64,000 bases of DNA from Mycobacterium angelicum (GTDB lineage Bacteria; Actinomycetota; Actinomycetes; Mycobacteriales; Mycobacteriaceae), in the NCBI RefSeq assembly GCF_002086155.1, contig NZ_MVHE01000003.1, positions 1 to 64,000 of the forward strand. Direction: 5' to 3'. The position numbers and the translations under genes were made by a program. A model generated the notes under the pieces. It worked only from the letters and a program-made list of their open reading frames with translations, was not told the origin of the DNA and did not search any database. This document shows positions 1 through 8,985 of the stretch, piece by piece (position 1 is the stretch's first letter; each line of letters opens with the position of its first letter).

Positions 1-57
1 GCCCCCAACTGTGCTGGCGCAGCAGGGTTTTCGCTGTACACGGCGATCCCGGTCCCG

Positions 58-552
58 TCAGCCGACCGGCGCGATCAGCGTCTGGCCTGCCGACAGAGAC
101 CCCGTGTCCAGAGCGTTGAGTTCGCGGATGCGTTCGGCAACCTGGCGCGCCGGCGCGTCCGGGGCCACCCGTGCGGCGACGTCCTGCAGAGATTCCCCCG
201 GTAGCACCCGCACCACGGCGAGGGTGTCGGGGATGTGAATGGCCGGATCGGCTGAACCGTCGGTGGCCATTTGCCCGAAGTGTGCAACCACGCCCAGCCA
301 GAGCGTGATCAACCCGGCGAGCAAGGCCAACCCCATGGTCGTCGCCAGCGGGACGGGACGCCTGCGATGGGGGGCGACCGACACCGCCACGCCGGTGCCC
401 TGGTAGCGCAGTGGCGCGCCCCCCGGCCGGCCGGTGCCGGGCCTGCGCGACTGGCCCAGCCCCGTCCGAGCAGATCGCGGCTCGTGGATTGGCCCGTTGA
501 CCGGCCCCCGGACACTGCGGCTGCGGGGCGGGGCTGCGTAGATGAGTGTCAT
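58..552 (-). CDS. chiZ: LysM-domain cell wall hydrolase, ChiZ (Rv2719c) type
   Basis: A 164-residue protein with a basic N-terminal cytoplasmic region, one membrane segment at about residues 70-93, and a C-terminal LysM peptidoglycan-binding domain at about 110-163. The M. tuberculosis counterpart is a DNA-damage-induced cell wall hydrolase that restrains division. I chose the ATG at 552 because an AGAGG ribosome site precedes it and the length fits the family (about 165 aa); the frame stays open upstream to 786. It is divergent from lexA, and LexA-like boxes lie just upstream, which fits SOS control. The hydrolytic activity is known for the family and not visible as a catalytic motif here. 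Confidence 0.85.
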   Translation of the reverse strand: MTLIYAAPPRSRSVRGPVNGPIHEPRSARTGLGQSRRPGTGRPGGAPLRYQGTGVAVSVAPHRRRPVPLATTMGLALLAGLITLWLGVVAHFGQMATDGSADPAIHIPDTLAVVRVLPGESLQDVAARVAPDAPARQVAERIRELNALDTGSLSAGQTLIAPVG

Positions 553-577
553 GTTCGTTCCTCTGACCGAAGGGGCA

Positions 578-636
578 TCGCTCGTGTGTTCGACACTGTA
601 GTCGCTCGTGTGTTCGATACCCGAACATTTGATCGA
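578..636. promoter_or_regulatory. Cluster of three degenerate LexA boxes upstream of chiZ
   Basis: The 16-mer TCGCTCGTGTGTTCGA occurs exactly at 578-593 and again at 602-617. Each has an intact GTTCGA half and a left half with two mismatches to the mycobacterial SOS box TCGAAC-N4-GTTCGA. A third site, CCGAACATTTGATCGA at 621-636, also has two mismatches. All lie 26-84 bp upstream of the chiZ start. LexA binding is inferred. Confidence 0.55.
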
Positions 637-789
637 AGCGTGTCGCATGAGCAAAACGCTAGACCACACCACTGACAAGAAATTTTCGTCGCGTGCGGTC
701 CCATAGATCGCGGATACCCGACCGCGTGAAGAGTTACACACTTGTGATTCAGGAGGTCGGCGCGTCGCATCGCCATGGCGACACACTTG

Positions 790-805
790 TCGAACACATG
801 TTTGA
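790..805. promoter_or_regulatory. LexA box (SOS box) of lexA
   Basis: TCGAACACATGTTTGA matches the mycobacterial SOS consensus TCGAAC-N4-GTTYGA. It overlaps a -35-like TTGATT (802-807), which is 17 bp from a -10-like TACATT (825-830). LexA binding here would block the promoter, giving the usual autoregulation of lexA. Confidence 0.9.
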
Positions 806-838
806 TTCTTGGCGGCAGTGCGGCTACATTCAGTGCCA
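802..838 (+). promoter_or_regulatory. lexA promoter, leaderless transcript predicted
   Basis: TTGATT at 802-807 and TACATT at 825-830 are separated by 17 bp. The -10 ends 7 nt before the lexA ATG at 838, and no Shine-Dalgarno is present, so the mRNA should begin at or next to the start codon. Leaderless genes are common in mycobacteria. Confidence 0.6.
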
Positions 839-1542
839 TGAGTGACAGCAACGACCCTTCCGCACCCCCGACCGGGGAGGCCGCCGACCGCTTGCAGTCC
901 GCTGATTCATCGCTGACCGAGCGGCAGCGCACCATCCTCAACGTCATCCGCGCGTCGGTTACCAGCCGTGGATACCCCCCGAGCATCCGGGAGATCGGCG
1001 ACGCCGTGGGCCTGACGTCAACATCCTCGGTCGCCCACCAATTGCGCACCCTGGAACGCAAGGGCTATCTGCGCCGCGACCCGAACCGTCCACGCGCGGT
1101 CGATGTGCGCGGCGCCGACGACACACCAACGCCGGTCACCGACGTCGCCGGCTCTGACGCCTTGCCGGAACCCACGTTTGTCCCCGTTCTGGGCCGCATC
1201 GCCGCCGGCGGGCCGATCCTTGCCGAGGAAGCCGTGGAGGACGTCTTTCCGTTGCCGCGGGAGCTGGTCGGCGAGGGCACGCTGTTCCTGCTGAAGGTGG
1301 TCGGTGACTCCATGGTCGAAGCTGCGATCTGCGACGGCGACTGGGTGGTCGTGCGTCAGCAGAACGTCGCCGACAACGGTGACATCGTCGCGGCGATGAT
1401 CGAAGGCGAGGCCACCGTCAAGACGTTCAAGCGCGCGGGTGGTCAGGTGTGGCTGATGCCGCACAACCCGGCGTTCGATCCGATACCCGGCAATGATGCG
1501 ACGGTGCTCGGCAAGGTCGTCACGGTCATCCGCAAGGTCTAG
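838..1542 (+). CDS. lexA: LexA, SOS transcriptional repressor and self-cleaving protease
   Basis: A 234-residue LexA. The N-terminal winged helix (about 26-90) carries the LexA DNA-binding signature. The C-terminal S24 latent protease has the cleavage bond A123-G124 (in GRIAAGG), the nucleophile S158 (in GDSM) and general base K195 (in ATVKTFK). Activated RecA triggers self-cleavage and releases the SOS genes, here recA and probably chiZ. The frame is open upstream to 775, but the ATG at 838 fits the family N-terminus and the leaderless promoter. The SOS box lies 33-48 bp upstream of the start. Confidence 0.97.
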   Translation: MSDSNDPSAPPTGEAADRLQSADSSLTERQRTILNVIRASVTSRGYPPSIREIGDAVGLTSTSSVAHQLRTLERKGYLRRDPNRPRAVDVRGADDTPTPVTDVAGSDALPEPTFVPVLGRIAAGGPILAEEAVEDVFPLPRELVGEGTLFLLKVVGDSMVEAAICDGDWVVVRQQNVADNGDIVAAMIEGEATVKTFKRAGGQVWLMPHNPAFDPIPGNDATVLGKVVTVIRKV

Positions 1543-1564
1543 CTGCGGCCACCGGCGTATGGGT

Positions 1565-3862
1565 TCAGTCCGCCTTGATGAATCCGTTGGCTTGCGCGAC
1601 TTCTTCGCTGGCCAGCCAGATTTCAGCGAGGGTGTCGTGGTACAGCGCACTATTGGGCGTGTAGTACAAGCCCGAGCGGGCGCTGGCCTTGATCGGGTAT
1701 CCATCCGGCGCCTGATACGGGTCGTGATCTAGCGGCAGATGGATCATCGGGCGCGCCCCCGCGATGGGAGCCGGTGGCGCCGGGGCGGCCGGTGCAGCTT
1801 CCGGCGCCGCTTGATATGCCGCTGCCGCGGCGGCCCCTTCCGAACCGTATGCGTCGGAATCCGCGGCTGCGTGCCGCCCGGATCTCGGCTCGGAAACCGG
1901 TGTGGCCTCCGTCTCGGCCGTCTCGTCGACCAGAAGCTCGGGAGGTTCGGCGACCGGGGCGGGAGGGTAGAAAGTGTCGGGGAACGCGGCGTCCGGAGCC
2001 TCGGTGTCCGGAGCGACGGCCTCGGGAGCCACGGATTCGGGGACGTAGGCCTCAGGCGCGAAGCTGTCTGCTCCGACAGTCTCCGGAACGGCCGGCTCGA
2101 CCACCGTCGCTTCGAGGAAGTCCCTCGGAGTCACGATCGGCGTGGGTGTGGTGTCAACCGCGTCCGGGTCTTCCTCGGCGTCCTCCTCGTATACCTCTCC
2201 GACCTCGGCGTACTCGTAGCCCTGGTCGGATCCGGTAAACGCGTCGCTGCCGTAGGGCTCTTCACTCGGCTCGTGCTCAGCCGCGACGGCCCCGCCGCCT
2301 CGCGGCCAGCTGACCCGCGACATCGAGCCGACGTCCTGCGGGTGATGTTCGGGCTGATGCTGGTCGTCGAGCGGGAAGCGTTCCGTCCCGTAATCGGCCT
2401 CGTCGTGCGGCCAATGTCCGCCGGCGTCATAACCGGCCGCTAAATCATGTTCGTGGTCGGGCTCGTGGTCGCGCTCGTGTTCGGGCAGGTAGGCGGGACT
2501 AGCCGGAGCGCCACCGCGACGCCGGCGCAGGCCGAACACCACCAATACGAACATGACGATGAGCAGGACCACCGGCACGGCCGCCGCCAGCCACCACCAG
2601 TGCCAGGTGAACTTCTTGCCGTGCGCGGTCGGGCCGGCGGCACTGGGCTGGTTCTGTCCCGTCACCTGCAAACCGGATAGCAGGGGTGCCAGGTTGGCCG
2701 GATCCGTGGTGAAGGTGTTCTTCGCACGGTTCCACGAGATCTTGCCGCCGGCGAACTTCTGCGAGATCACGTCGCCGTCCACGGTTTGGTCGCCCAGCGG
2801 GGCCCCGAGTTTGCCGGTCGCTCCCTTCAGCTTGTCCCACGCGGCCTTCATGGCTCCGCGCACGACGAATGCGCCGTGGTCGGGGGTCCAGAAGATCACC
2901 GGCTTGTCGGCCGCGGCGAACGACGCGATCCGGCTTGCGGGGGTGATTCCGCCGTCGGCCTCATTGGCTATAGGGAAACCCAGGTCGCTGCTGACCGGGC
3001 CACCCAGCGATTCGTACTTCTGCAGGATTGCGCCCTCGACGGCATTGGCACCGGTAGCCGGGCTGAAGAAGACCTTGCCCCCGGTGAAGTCCTGTGCGAT
3101 GCCGTCGCCACCGATCGGGTACTGGTCGCCCTTCTTGGCCCCCAGGGGGCCTGCGGCACCGCCGGCGGCCCGCCAGGCCATGTTGATGGCGGCGGTGGGG
3201 TCGATCGCTACCTGCAGGTCCTTCAACTGATCGGCCAGCGTCGGCGGGGTGGTGGTGAATTCCTTGGTCTTTCGATTCCAGGAGACCTGTCCGCCGGTGA
3301 ACTTCTGGGTGGTGACCTCGCCGTCGTAGGTCTCATCCCCGATCGGAGCGCCGAGCACACCACCGGAGCTACCCAGCTTGTCCCATGCGGCGTTCAAGGC
3401 GCCGCGCACCACGAAGGCGCCGTGGTCGGGCGTCCAGAAGATCACCGGGTTGTCGCTCGCGGCGAAGGTGCTGACCCGACTGTCGGGTCCGGCCAGGCCG
3501 GGAACCTCGTTAATGGTCGGGAAGCCCAGATCGCTGCCGCCCGGACCGCCCAGCGACTCATATTTGTCCAGGATCGGTCCGTACATGTATTTGGCGCCGG
3601 TGGCCGGGGTGAAGAACATCTTGCCGCCGTCGAAGTCCAGAGCGAATCCGTCGGCTACCGGGTACACGTCACCCTTGCGGGCGCCGAGGGTCGAGGTGTC
3701 GCCGCCGGCCTTCTCCCACGCGGCCATCATGGCCGCTTCGGCGTCGCCTATCGGAGACGCCACCGCGCTGGGCGCCCACAGTGCGGCGGCCAGCGCCGCA
3801 GCCGACAAGCTGAGCAGCGCGCGCCCGACCAGCTTCCTCAATTGACCTCTCTGCCCGCTCAC
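1565..3862 (-). CDS. Exported LGFP-repeat membrane protein with C-terminal sunset domain (Rv2721c type)
   Basis: A 765-residue protein. A signal-like segment (about 8-35) ends in a SAVAS context. An extracytoplasmic part follows with several LGFP repeats (motifs such as LGAPIGDETYDG and LGFPIANE), of a type seen in actinobacterial cell-wall hydrolases and mycolyltransferase partners. A single membrane helix (WHWWWLAAAVPVVLL region, near residue 440) is followed by a His/Asp-rich stretch and a long acidic, proline-rich tail. The last 45 residues (YPIKASARSGLYYTPNS region) resemble the sunset domain found in actinobacterial proteins. The GTG at 3862 is preceded by GGGAGG. Function is unknown; a cell-envelope role is inferred from the repeats. 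Confidence 0.8.
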   Translation of the reverse strand: MSGQRGQLRKLVGRALLSLSAAALAAALWAPSAVASPIGDAEAAMMAAWEKAGGDTSTLGARKGDVYPVADGFALDFDGGKMFFTPATGAKYMYGPILDKYESLGGPGGSDLGFPTINEVPGLAGPDSRVSTFAASDNPVIFWTPDHGAFVVRGALNAAWDKLGSSGGVLGAPIGDETYDGEVTTQKFTGGQVSWNRKTKEFTTTPPTLADQLKDLQVAIDPTAAINMAWRAAGGAAGPLGAKKGDQYPIGGDGIAQDFTGGKVFFSPATGANAVEGAILQKYESLGGPVSSDLGFPIANEADGGITPASRIASFAAADKPVIFWTPDHGAFVVRGAMKAAWDKLKGATGKLGAPLGDQTVDGDVISQKFAGGKISWNRAKNTFTTDPANLAPLLSGLQVTGQNQPSAAGPTAHGKKFTWHWWWLAAAVPVVLLIVMFVLVVFGLRRRRGGAPASPAYLPEHERDHEPDHEHDLAAGYDAGGHWPHDEADYGTERFPLDDQHQPEHHPQDVGSMSRVSWPRGGGAVAAEHEPSEEPYGSDAFTGSDQGYEYAEVGEVYEEDAEEDPDAVDTTPTPIVTPRDFLEATVVEPAVPETVGADSFAPEAYVPESVAPEAVAPDTEAPDAAFPDTFYPPAPVAEPPELLVDETAETEATPVSEPRSGRHAAADSDAYGSEGAAAAAAYQAAPEAAPAAPAPPAPIAGARPMIHLPLDHDPYQAPDGYPIKASARSGLYYTPNSALYHDTLAEIWLASEEVAQANGFIKAD

Positions 3863-4162
3863 CAAGCCTCCCAGGCCGCCCCAGCCACTGCCCTGCCCGC
3901 ATCGCGAGCCGGTAGATTTCCCACCGTGGGCCGTCCCCCAGCTACGGTCCGCATCGTCGCCGGGCTCGCATAACTTTGCTCTAGCGAACGGGAAATGCGA
4001 AGAAAATTCCGAAATTTTACGAAAACGGATACCCAGCCGATGTCGAAATGATGCCTGGCCGCGCTCGTGTCGCGAGCAACCGCAGTGCGGGCCGACCACG
4101 GTCTGGGATACCGTGCCGAGGACGACAACCCGACTGACGCCGTGAGAGGAAACCCAGCGCAA
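3863..4162. promoter_or_regulatory. Divergent intergenic region between the LGFP protein and terC
   Basis: About 300 bp with no convincing ORF. A short AT-rich patch (about 3990-4030) stands out against the GC-rich surroundings and probably holds one or both promoters. I looked for a manganese riboswitch, which precedes some terC genes, and saw none. Confidence 0.4.
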
Positions 4163-5371
4163 ATGGGTGTTTCGGGACTTGTCTGGGCACTGACCATCGT
4201 CCTGATCGCAGGCCTGCTGCTGTTCGACTATGTCTTCCACGTACGCAAAACCCACGTGCCGACGTTACGTGAGGCCGCAGTCTGGTCCGCAATCTACGTC
4301 GGAATCGCGATCGTGTTCGGAATCTGCGTGCTCGTCGCGGGCAGTCCCGAGATGGCGGTCGAATACTTCGCCGGCTATCTGAGCAACGAAGCCCTCTCCG
4401 TCGACAACTTGTTCGTCTTCTTGATCATCATCAGCAGCTTCGCCGTGCCCCGGGTGGCACAGCAGAAGGTGCTGCTGTTCGGCGTCACGTTCGCGTTGAT
4501 CGCGCGCACCGGTTTCGTACTGCTCGGGGCGGCGCTGCTCGACAACTTCAACTGGGCGTTCTATGTGTTCGGCCTGGGCTTGCTGATCATGGCGGGCAAC
4601 CTGGCCAAACCCGGAGAGCCCGAAAGCCATAACGCCGATAACCTCATCATCCGGCTGGCCAGTCGCTTCTTGCGAACCTCGCCGCACTACGACGGCGACC
4701 GGCTGTTCACCGAAGAAAACGGCAAGCGGGTGATGACCCCGATGCTGCTGGTGATGATCGCCGTCGGCGGAACCGACGTGCTGTTTGCCTTCGATTCGGT
4801 ACCAGCGATGTTCGGTTTGACGCAAAACGTCTACCTGGTTTTCGCCGCAACCGCATTCTCGCTGATGGGGCTGCGCCAGCTGTACTTCCTGATCGACAAT
4901 CTGCTGGACCGCTTGGTCTACCTGTCCTATGGGCTGGCGGCGATTCTCGGCTTCATCGGCGTGAAGCTGATACTGGAAGCATTGCACGACAACAACATTC
5001 CGTTCATCAACCACGGTATGCCGGTGCAAGTGGCCGAAATCAGCACCGCGGTGTCGCTGACGGTGATCATCGTCATTCTGCTGATCACCACTGTCGTGTC
5101 GTTGTTCTCCGCGCGCGGCCGTAAGCAGAATGCCGTGGCCAGAGCCCACCGGCATGCCACCGAATACCTCGACTTGCACTATGAGGTCGATCCCGCCGAA
5201 CGTGAGAAGATCTTTGCGGATCTGCTGCAAGCCGAGCACGAAATCGACTCACTGCCAACGAAATACCGTACGCAGCTCACACAGGACCACGAGTTCAGAG
5301 CGCTGCTGCGACGGGCCCACGACGCGCACGAAGCGTATGAGCCCGATGACCAGACGCCGTCAAACACCTAG
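4163..5371 (+). CDS. TerC-family integral membrane protein
   Basis: A 402-residue polytopic membrane protein with about nine hydrophobic segments. It carries TerC-family acidic membrane motifs, notably SNEALSVDNLFVF and the GTDVLFAFDSVPAMF segment. TerC/Alx proteins are linked to metal ion (manganese) export and tellurite resistance; the substrate here is not shown. The C-terminal 80 residues are hydrophilic and charged. The ATG at 4163 has GAGAGGA about 12 nt upstream; the frame is open upstream but that part does not look like TerC. Its 3' end overlaps the convergent fadE20 by 12 bp. Confidence 0.9.
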   Translation: MGVSGLVWALTIVLIAGLLLFDYVFHVRKTHVPTLREAAVWSAIYVGIAIVFGICVLVAGSPEMAVEYFAGYLSNEALSVDNLFVFLIIISSFAVPRVAQQKVLLFGVTFALIARTGFVLLGAALLDNFNWAFYVFGLGLLIMAGNLAKPGEPESHNADNLIIRLASRFLRTSPHYDGDRLFTEENGKRVMTPMLLVMIAVGGTDVLFAFDSVPAMFGLTQNVYLVFAATAFSLMGLRQLYFLIDNLLDRLVYLSYGLAAILGFIGVKLILEALHDNNIPFINHGMPVQVAEISTAVSLTVIIVILLITTVVSLFSARGRKQNAVARAHRHATEYLDLHYEVDPAEREKIFADLLQAEHEIDSLPTKYRTQLTQDHEFRALLRRAHDAHEAYEPDDQTPSNT

Positions 5372-6520
5372 GCTGCGGCCGATGATTTCTTTCATGATCT
5401 CGGTCGTACCGCCGTAGATGGTCTGCACCCGGGCGTCGAGATATGCCCGGGCGACAGGGTATTCGCGCATGTAACCGTATCCGCCGTGCAACTGCAGGCA
5501 GCGGTCGATCAGCTGTATCTGCTTCTCGGTGGAATACCACTTGGCCATCGCCGCCTGTTCGGCCGTCAGCTTGCCTTCCAGGTGCAGCGCGAGGAACTCG
5601 TCGACCATGATGCGCACCACAGTGGCCTCGGTGGCCAGCTCGGCCAGCAGGAACCGGCTGTTTTGGAAGCTGCCGATGGACTTCCCAAAAGCCTTGCGCT
5701 CCTTGGTGTACTGCAGCGTCTCCTCCAGTACGGATTCCATTGCCGTGGCGGCCATGACCGCGATGTTGATCCGTTCCTGCGGCAGGTTCTGCATCAGGTA
5801 GATGAATCCCATGCCCTCTTGGCCGAGCAGGTTTTCAATCGGCACCTTGACGTCGGAGAAGGACAGTTCGGCGGTGTCCTGGGCGTCCAGGCCGATCTTG
5901 TCCAGATGGCGGCCGCGTTCGAATCCCTCCATACCGCGTTCGACGACGAGCAAACTGAAGCCTTGGGCGCCTTTTTCGGGATCCGTCTGCGCCACCACGA
6001 TCACCAGGTCTGAGTTGATCCCGTTGGTAATGAACGTCTTTGACCCGTTGAGCACATAGTGGTCGCCTTGCTTGACCGCGCGGGTCTTGATGCCCTGCAG
6101 GTCGCTGCCGGTTCCCGGCTCGGTCATGGCGATCGCGGTGATCAGCTCCCCGGTGCAGAACTTGGGTAGCCAGCGCTGCTTTTGCTCGTCGGTGGTGAGC
6201 TTCAGCAGGTAAGGCGCTACGACGTCGTTGTGCAGGCCGAACCCGAGTCCGCTGTACCGTCCGGCGACGCTTTCCTCGGTGACGATGGTGTTGTACCGGA
6301 AGTCGGGGTTTCCGCCGCCGCCGTACTCCTCCGGTACCGCCATGCCGAGGAAGCCCTGTTTGCCGGCCTCGAGCCACACTCCGCGGTCCACGATCTTGGC
6401 CTTGGCCCATTCGTCGTGATAAGGCGCGACGTGGCGGTCGAGAAACGCACGGTAAGACTCGCGGAACAAATCATGTTCGGGTTCGAAAAGAGTGCGCTGG
6501 TATTTGACGGCACTGCCCAT
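5360..6520 (-). CDS. fadE20: Acyl-CoA dehydrogenase FadE20
   Basis: A 386-residue full-length acyl-CoA dehydrogenase: N-terminal helical domain, middle beta domain with TEPGTGSDLQ (133-142) for FAD/substrate, and C-terminal helical domain with LHGGYGYMREYPVAR. The catalytic base appears to be E249 in LPQERINIA, the isovaleryl/long-chain type. At the position used by medium-chain enzymes the sequence is YGGT, so Glu is absent there. It would catalyse the FAD-dependent first step of beta-oxidation. A perfect inverted repeat upstream suggests TetR-type control. Confidence 0.93.
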   Translation of the reverse strand: MGSAVKYQRTLFEPEHDLFRESYRAFLDRHVAPYHDEWAKAKIVDRGVWLEAGKQGFLGMAVPEEYGGGGNPDFRYNTIVTEESVAGRYSGLGFGLHNDVVAPYLLKLTTDEQKQRWLPKFCTGELITAIAMTEPGTGSDLQGIKTRAVKQGDHYVLNGSKTFITNGINSDLVIVVAQTDPEKGAQGFSLLVVERGMEGFERGRHLDKIGLDAQDTAELSFSDVKVPIENLLGQEGMGFIYLMQNLPQERINIAVMAATAMESVLEETLQYTKERKAFGKSIGSFQNSRFLLAELATEATVVRIMVDEFLALHLEGKLTAEQAAMAKWYSTEKQIQLIDRCLQLHGGYGYMREYPVARAYLDARVQTIYGGTTEIMKEIIGRSLGV

Positions 6521-6571
6521 ACCTACAGCCTCCGGCTATCAGATAAAAGAAAACTCTGCCAACCAAGATAT

Positions 6572-6589
6572 ACCAACCGGGCGGTTGGT
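6572..6589. promoter_or_regulatory. Perfect inverted repeat, candidate TetR-family operator upstream of fadE20
   Basis: ACCAACC-GGGC-GGTTGGT: 7-bp perfect arms with a 4-bp spacer, 52-69 bp upstream of the fadE20 start and just after the hflX stop. ACCAAC/GTTGGT palindromes are typical operators of TetR-family lipid regulators. The regulator is not in the window. Confidence 0.6.
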
Positions 6590-6599
6590 CGGCGGTTGC

Positions 6600-8072
6600 C
6601 TAGCCGCCGTTGACGGAGAAGTCCTGCAAGCTGGCCGCCAGCGCGACGGGAACGCGGGCCCTGATCCGGGTGCCCTCCGGGTTGTGCTCGGCTTGCTGGA
6701 CGCGGCCGTCGGCGTGCACACGGGCCACCAGGTCGCCGCGGTGGTAAGGAATCACGACGTCGACGGCGGTATCGGTGGGTTCGGCCAGCTCGGCCATGCG
6801 CCGCCGGAGCGCGTCGATGCCCTCCCCGGTACGGGCGGAGACGAAGACCGCGCCGGGCAGCTCGTGGCGCAGCTTGGCCAGCGTCAGGCCGCTCGCGGCG
6901 TCAACCTTGTTGACCACCAGCAACTCGGGCGGCGGGTCGCCGTGATGGTCGGCGATGACTTCGGAAATCACCTGCCGGACCGCGCTGATCTGGGCCAGCG
7001 GGTTGACGTCGGATCCGTCGACCACGTGCACCAAGAGGTCGGCGTCGACGACCTCCTCCAGCGTGGAACGGAACGCCTCGACCAGCTGGGTGGGCAGGTG
7101 CCGCACGAAGCCGACGGTGTCGGTGAGCACGAACGGCCGGCCGTCCTCGAACTCTGCGCGTCTCGTGGTAGGGTCCAGGGTGGCGAACAGGGCGTCTTGG
7201 ACCAGCACGCCGGCGCCGGTCAGCGCGTTGAGCACGCTGGATTTCCCCGCGTTGGTGTACCCAACGATGGCGATCGACGGCACATCGCTTTCCAGCCGGC
7301 GACTGCGCTGGGTGTCGCGTACCTGTTTCATGGCCTTGATGTCGCGGCGCAGCTTGCTCATGCGCTCGCGGATGCGTCGCCGGTCGGTCTCGATCTTGGT
7401 CTCACCAGGCCCACGCAGGCCCACCCCGCCACCGCTGCCACCGGCACGACCACCGGCCTGCCGAGACATCGACTCACCCCAACCACGCAACCGCGGCAGC
7501 ATGTACTCCATCTGGGCCAGCGACACCTGTGCCTTGCCCTCCCGGCTGGTGGCGTGCTGGGCGAAGATGTCGAGGATAAGGGCCGTGCGGTCGATGACCT
7601 TGACCTTGACGGCCTTCTCCAGCGCGGTCAGCTGCGCCGGGGACAGTTCGCCATCGCAGATGACGGTGTCGGCACCGGTTGCCACGACCACATCGCGAAG
7701 CTCGGCAGCCTTGCCGGAGCCGATGTACGTCGACGGGTCGGGCTTGTCGCGACGCTGAATGAGCCCTTCGAGCACCTGGGAACCGGCTGTTTCGGCCAAC
7801 GCCGCGAGCTCGGCCAGGCTGGCCTGGTTGTCGGCCGCGCTGCCCTCGGTCCATACCCCCACGAGCACCACGCGTTCCAGCCGCAGCTGGCGGTACTCGA
7901 CCTCGGAGATGTCGGCGAGCTCGGTGGACAGCCCGGCGACCCGGCGCAGCGCCGAGCGGTCTTCGAGGGCGAGTTCACCGAGACTCGGTGTGGATTCTGA
8001 GAAGCCCGTCATCGGCGAATCTGCCTTCTTGGGCGAGTCTGGATACATCATAGCCAACACCGATGGTTCCAC
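6600..8072 (-). CDS. hflX: GTPase HflX
   Basis: A protein of up to 490 residues. An N-terminal HflX domain ends in a Gly-rich linker and GPGETKIETDRRR (221-233). The G domain has P-loop GYTNAGKSS (271-279), DTVG (318-321) and NKVD (388-391). HflX is a ribosome-associated GTPase that splits stalled ribosomes under stress, and in mycobacteria it is linked to macrolide tolerance. The start is uncertain: GTG at 8072 gives the longest form, with ATG codons at 8051 and 8048 as alternatives; none has a clear ribosome site. It lies 27 bp downstream of dapF and is probably cotranscribed with dapF-miaA. Confidence 0.93.
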   Translation of the reverse strand: MEPSVLAMMYPDSPKKADSPMTGFSESTPSLGELALEDRSALRRVAGLSTELADISEVEYRQLRLERVVLVGVWTEGSAADNQASLAELAALAETAGSQVLEGLIQRRDKPDPSTYIGSGKAAELRDVVVATGADTVICDGELSPAQLTALEKAVKVKVIDRTALILDIFAQHATSREGKAQVSLAQMEYMLPRLRGWGESMSRQAGGRAGGSGGGVGLRGPGETKIETDRRRIRERMSKLRRDIKAMKQVRDTQRSRRLESDVPSIAIVGYTNAGKSSVLNALTGAGVLVQDALFATLDPTTRRAEFEDGRPFVLTDTVGFVRHLPTQLVEAFRSTLEEVVDADLLVHVVDGSDVNPLAQISAVRQVISEVIADHHGDPPPELLVVNKVDAASGLTLAKLRHELPGAVFVSARTGEGIDALRRRMAELAEPTDTAVDVVIPYHRGDLVARVHADGRVQQAEHNPEGTRIRARVPVALAASLQDFSVNGG

Positions 8073-8099
8073 GATGCGCCCGACCGTGCATCCGAATAT

Positions 8100-8981
8100 T
8101 CACCCCAGGGCGTTCCACCAGTCGTCGGCGAGTTCGCCACGGGCCAGCAATACCGACGGTCCGCGCAGGTAGCTGGTGGCGTCGGTAACCGTGACGACGA
8201 CGTCGCCGCCCGGCACCCGCACGGTCAGCGTGCCGGTTTCGGCACCACGTGCGTCCAGGGCGGCGACTGCCGCCGCGACCGTCCCGGTGCCACACGAGCG
8301 GGTTTCGCCCACGCCGCGTTCGTGGACACGCATGCACACCATGCCATCGGCCGGGGCCGTGAGCACCTCGACATTGACTCCGCCCGGGAACTGCGCCAGG
8401 TCGAATATGACCGGCGCCGCCACGTCTAACGCCGCGAGCGCTTCGACCGTCAGTTCCGGGTCGACGCAGGCCAAATGCGGATTGCCCACATCGACGGCCA
8501 CGCCGGTAAACCGCCGCCCACCGACTGTGGCCTCGAAGGCCGGCCCTCCGCTTCCCAGCCGGTTGGCCTTGCCCATGTCGACCGTGACGTCGGCGTTGGT
8601 GGCATCGACCTCGTGCAAAGAGACCGGGCGCGGTCCGGCCAGCGACCCGACGACGAACTCGTTGCCCGATTCCAGGCCACTGGCCCGCAGGTAGTGGGCG
8701 AACACCCGCACGCCATTGCCGCACATCTGCGCGATCGAGCCGTCGGCGTTGCGGTAGTCCATGTACCAGTGCGAACCGTTCACACCCTCGGGCAGGCGAT
8801 CGAGCACGCCGGCCCGCAATGCGGCTTGCGCCGTCGTCACGCGCAACACCCCGTCGGCGCCCAGGCCGCTGCGCCGGTCGCACAAGGCGGCCACCCGGGA
8901 AGCCGTCAGCACCACCCGGGCATCGAGGTCGGGCAGCAGCACGAAGTCGTTCTGGGTGCCGTGGCCCTTGGCGAACAGCAT
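8100..8981 (-). CDS. dapF: Diaminopimelate epimerase DapF
   Basis: A 293-residue enzyme that interconverts LL- and meso-diaminopimelate for lysine and peptidoglycan synthesis. The two catalytic cysteines are visible: C87 in MCGNGVR and C230 in SCGTGT. Both halves of the pseudo-symmetric fold are present and the length is normal. It sits 4 bp downstream of miaA, in the order Rv2728c-miaA-dapF-hflX known from M. tuberculosis. Confidence 0.96.
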   Translation of the reverse strand: MLFAKGHGTQNDFVLLPDLDARVVLTASRVAALCDRRSGLGADGVLRVTTAQAALRAGVLDRLPEGVNGSHWYMDYRNADGSIAQMCGNGVRVFAHYLRASGLESGNEFVVGSLAGPRPVSLHEVDATNADVTVDMGKANRLGSGGPAFEATVGGRRFTGVAVDVGNPHLACVDPELTVEALAALDVAAPVIFDLAQFPGGVNVEVLTAPADGMVCMRVHERGVGETRSCGTGTVAAAVAALDARGAETGTLTVRVPGGDVVVTVTDATSYLRGPSVLLARGELADDWWNALG

Positions 8982-8985
8982 GTCG

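Noticed and set aside
2786..3973. 395-codon + strand frame opposite the LGFP-repeat gene
   Set aside because: Follows the repeat periodicity of the real gene in reverse; the minus-strand frame has a signal peptide, LGFP motifs and a ribosome site.
3863..4162. Manganese (yybP-ykoY) riboswitch ahead of terC
   Set aside because: No matching conserved core or hairpin arrangement seen in the 300-bp leader region.
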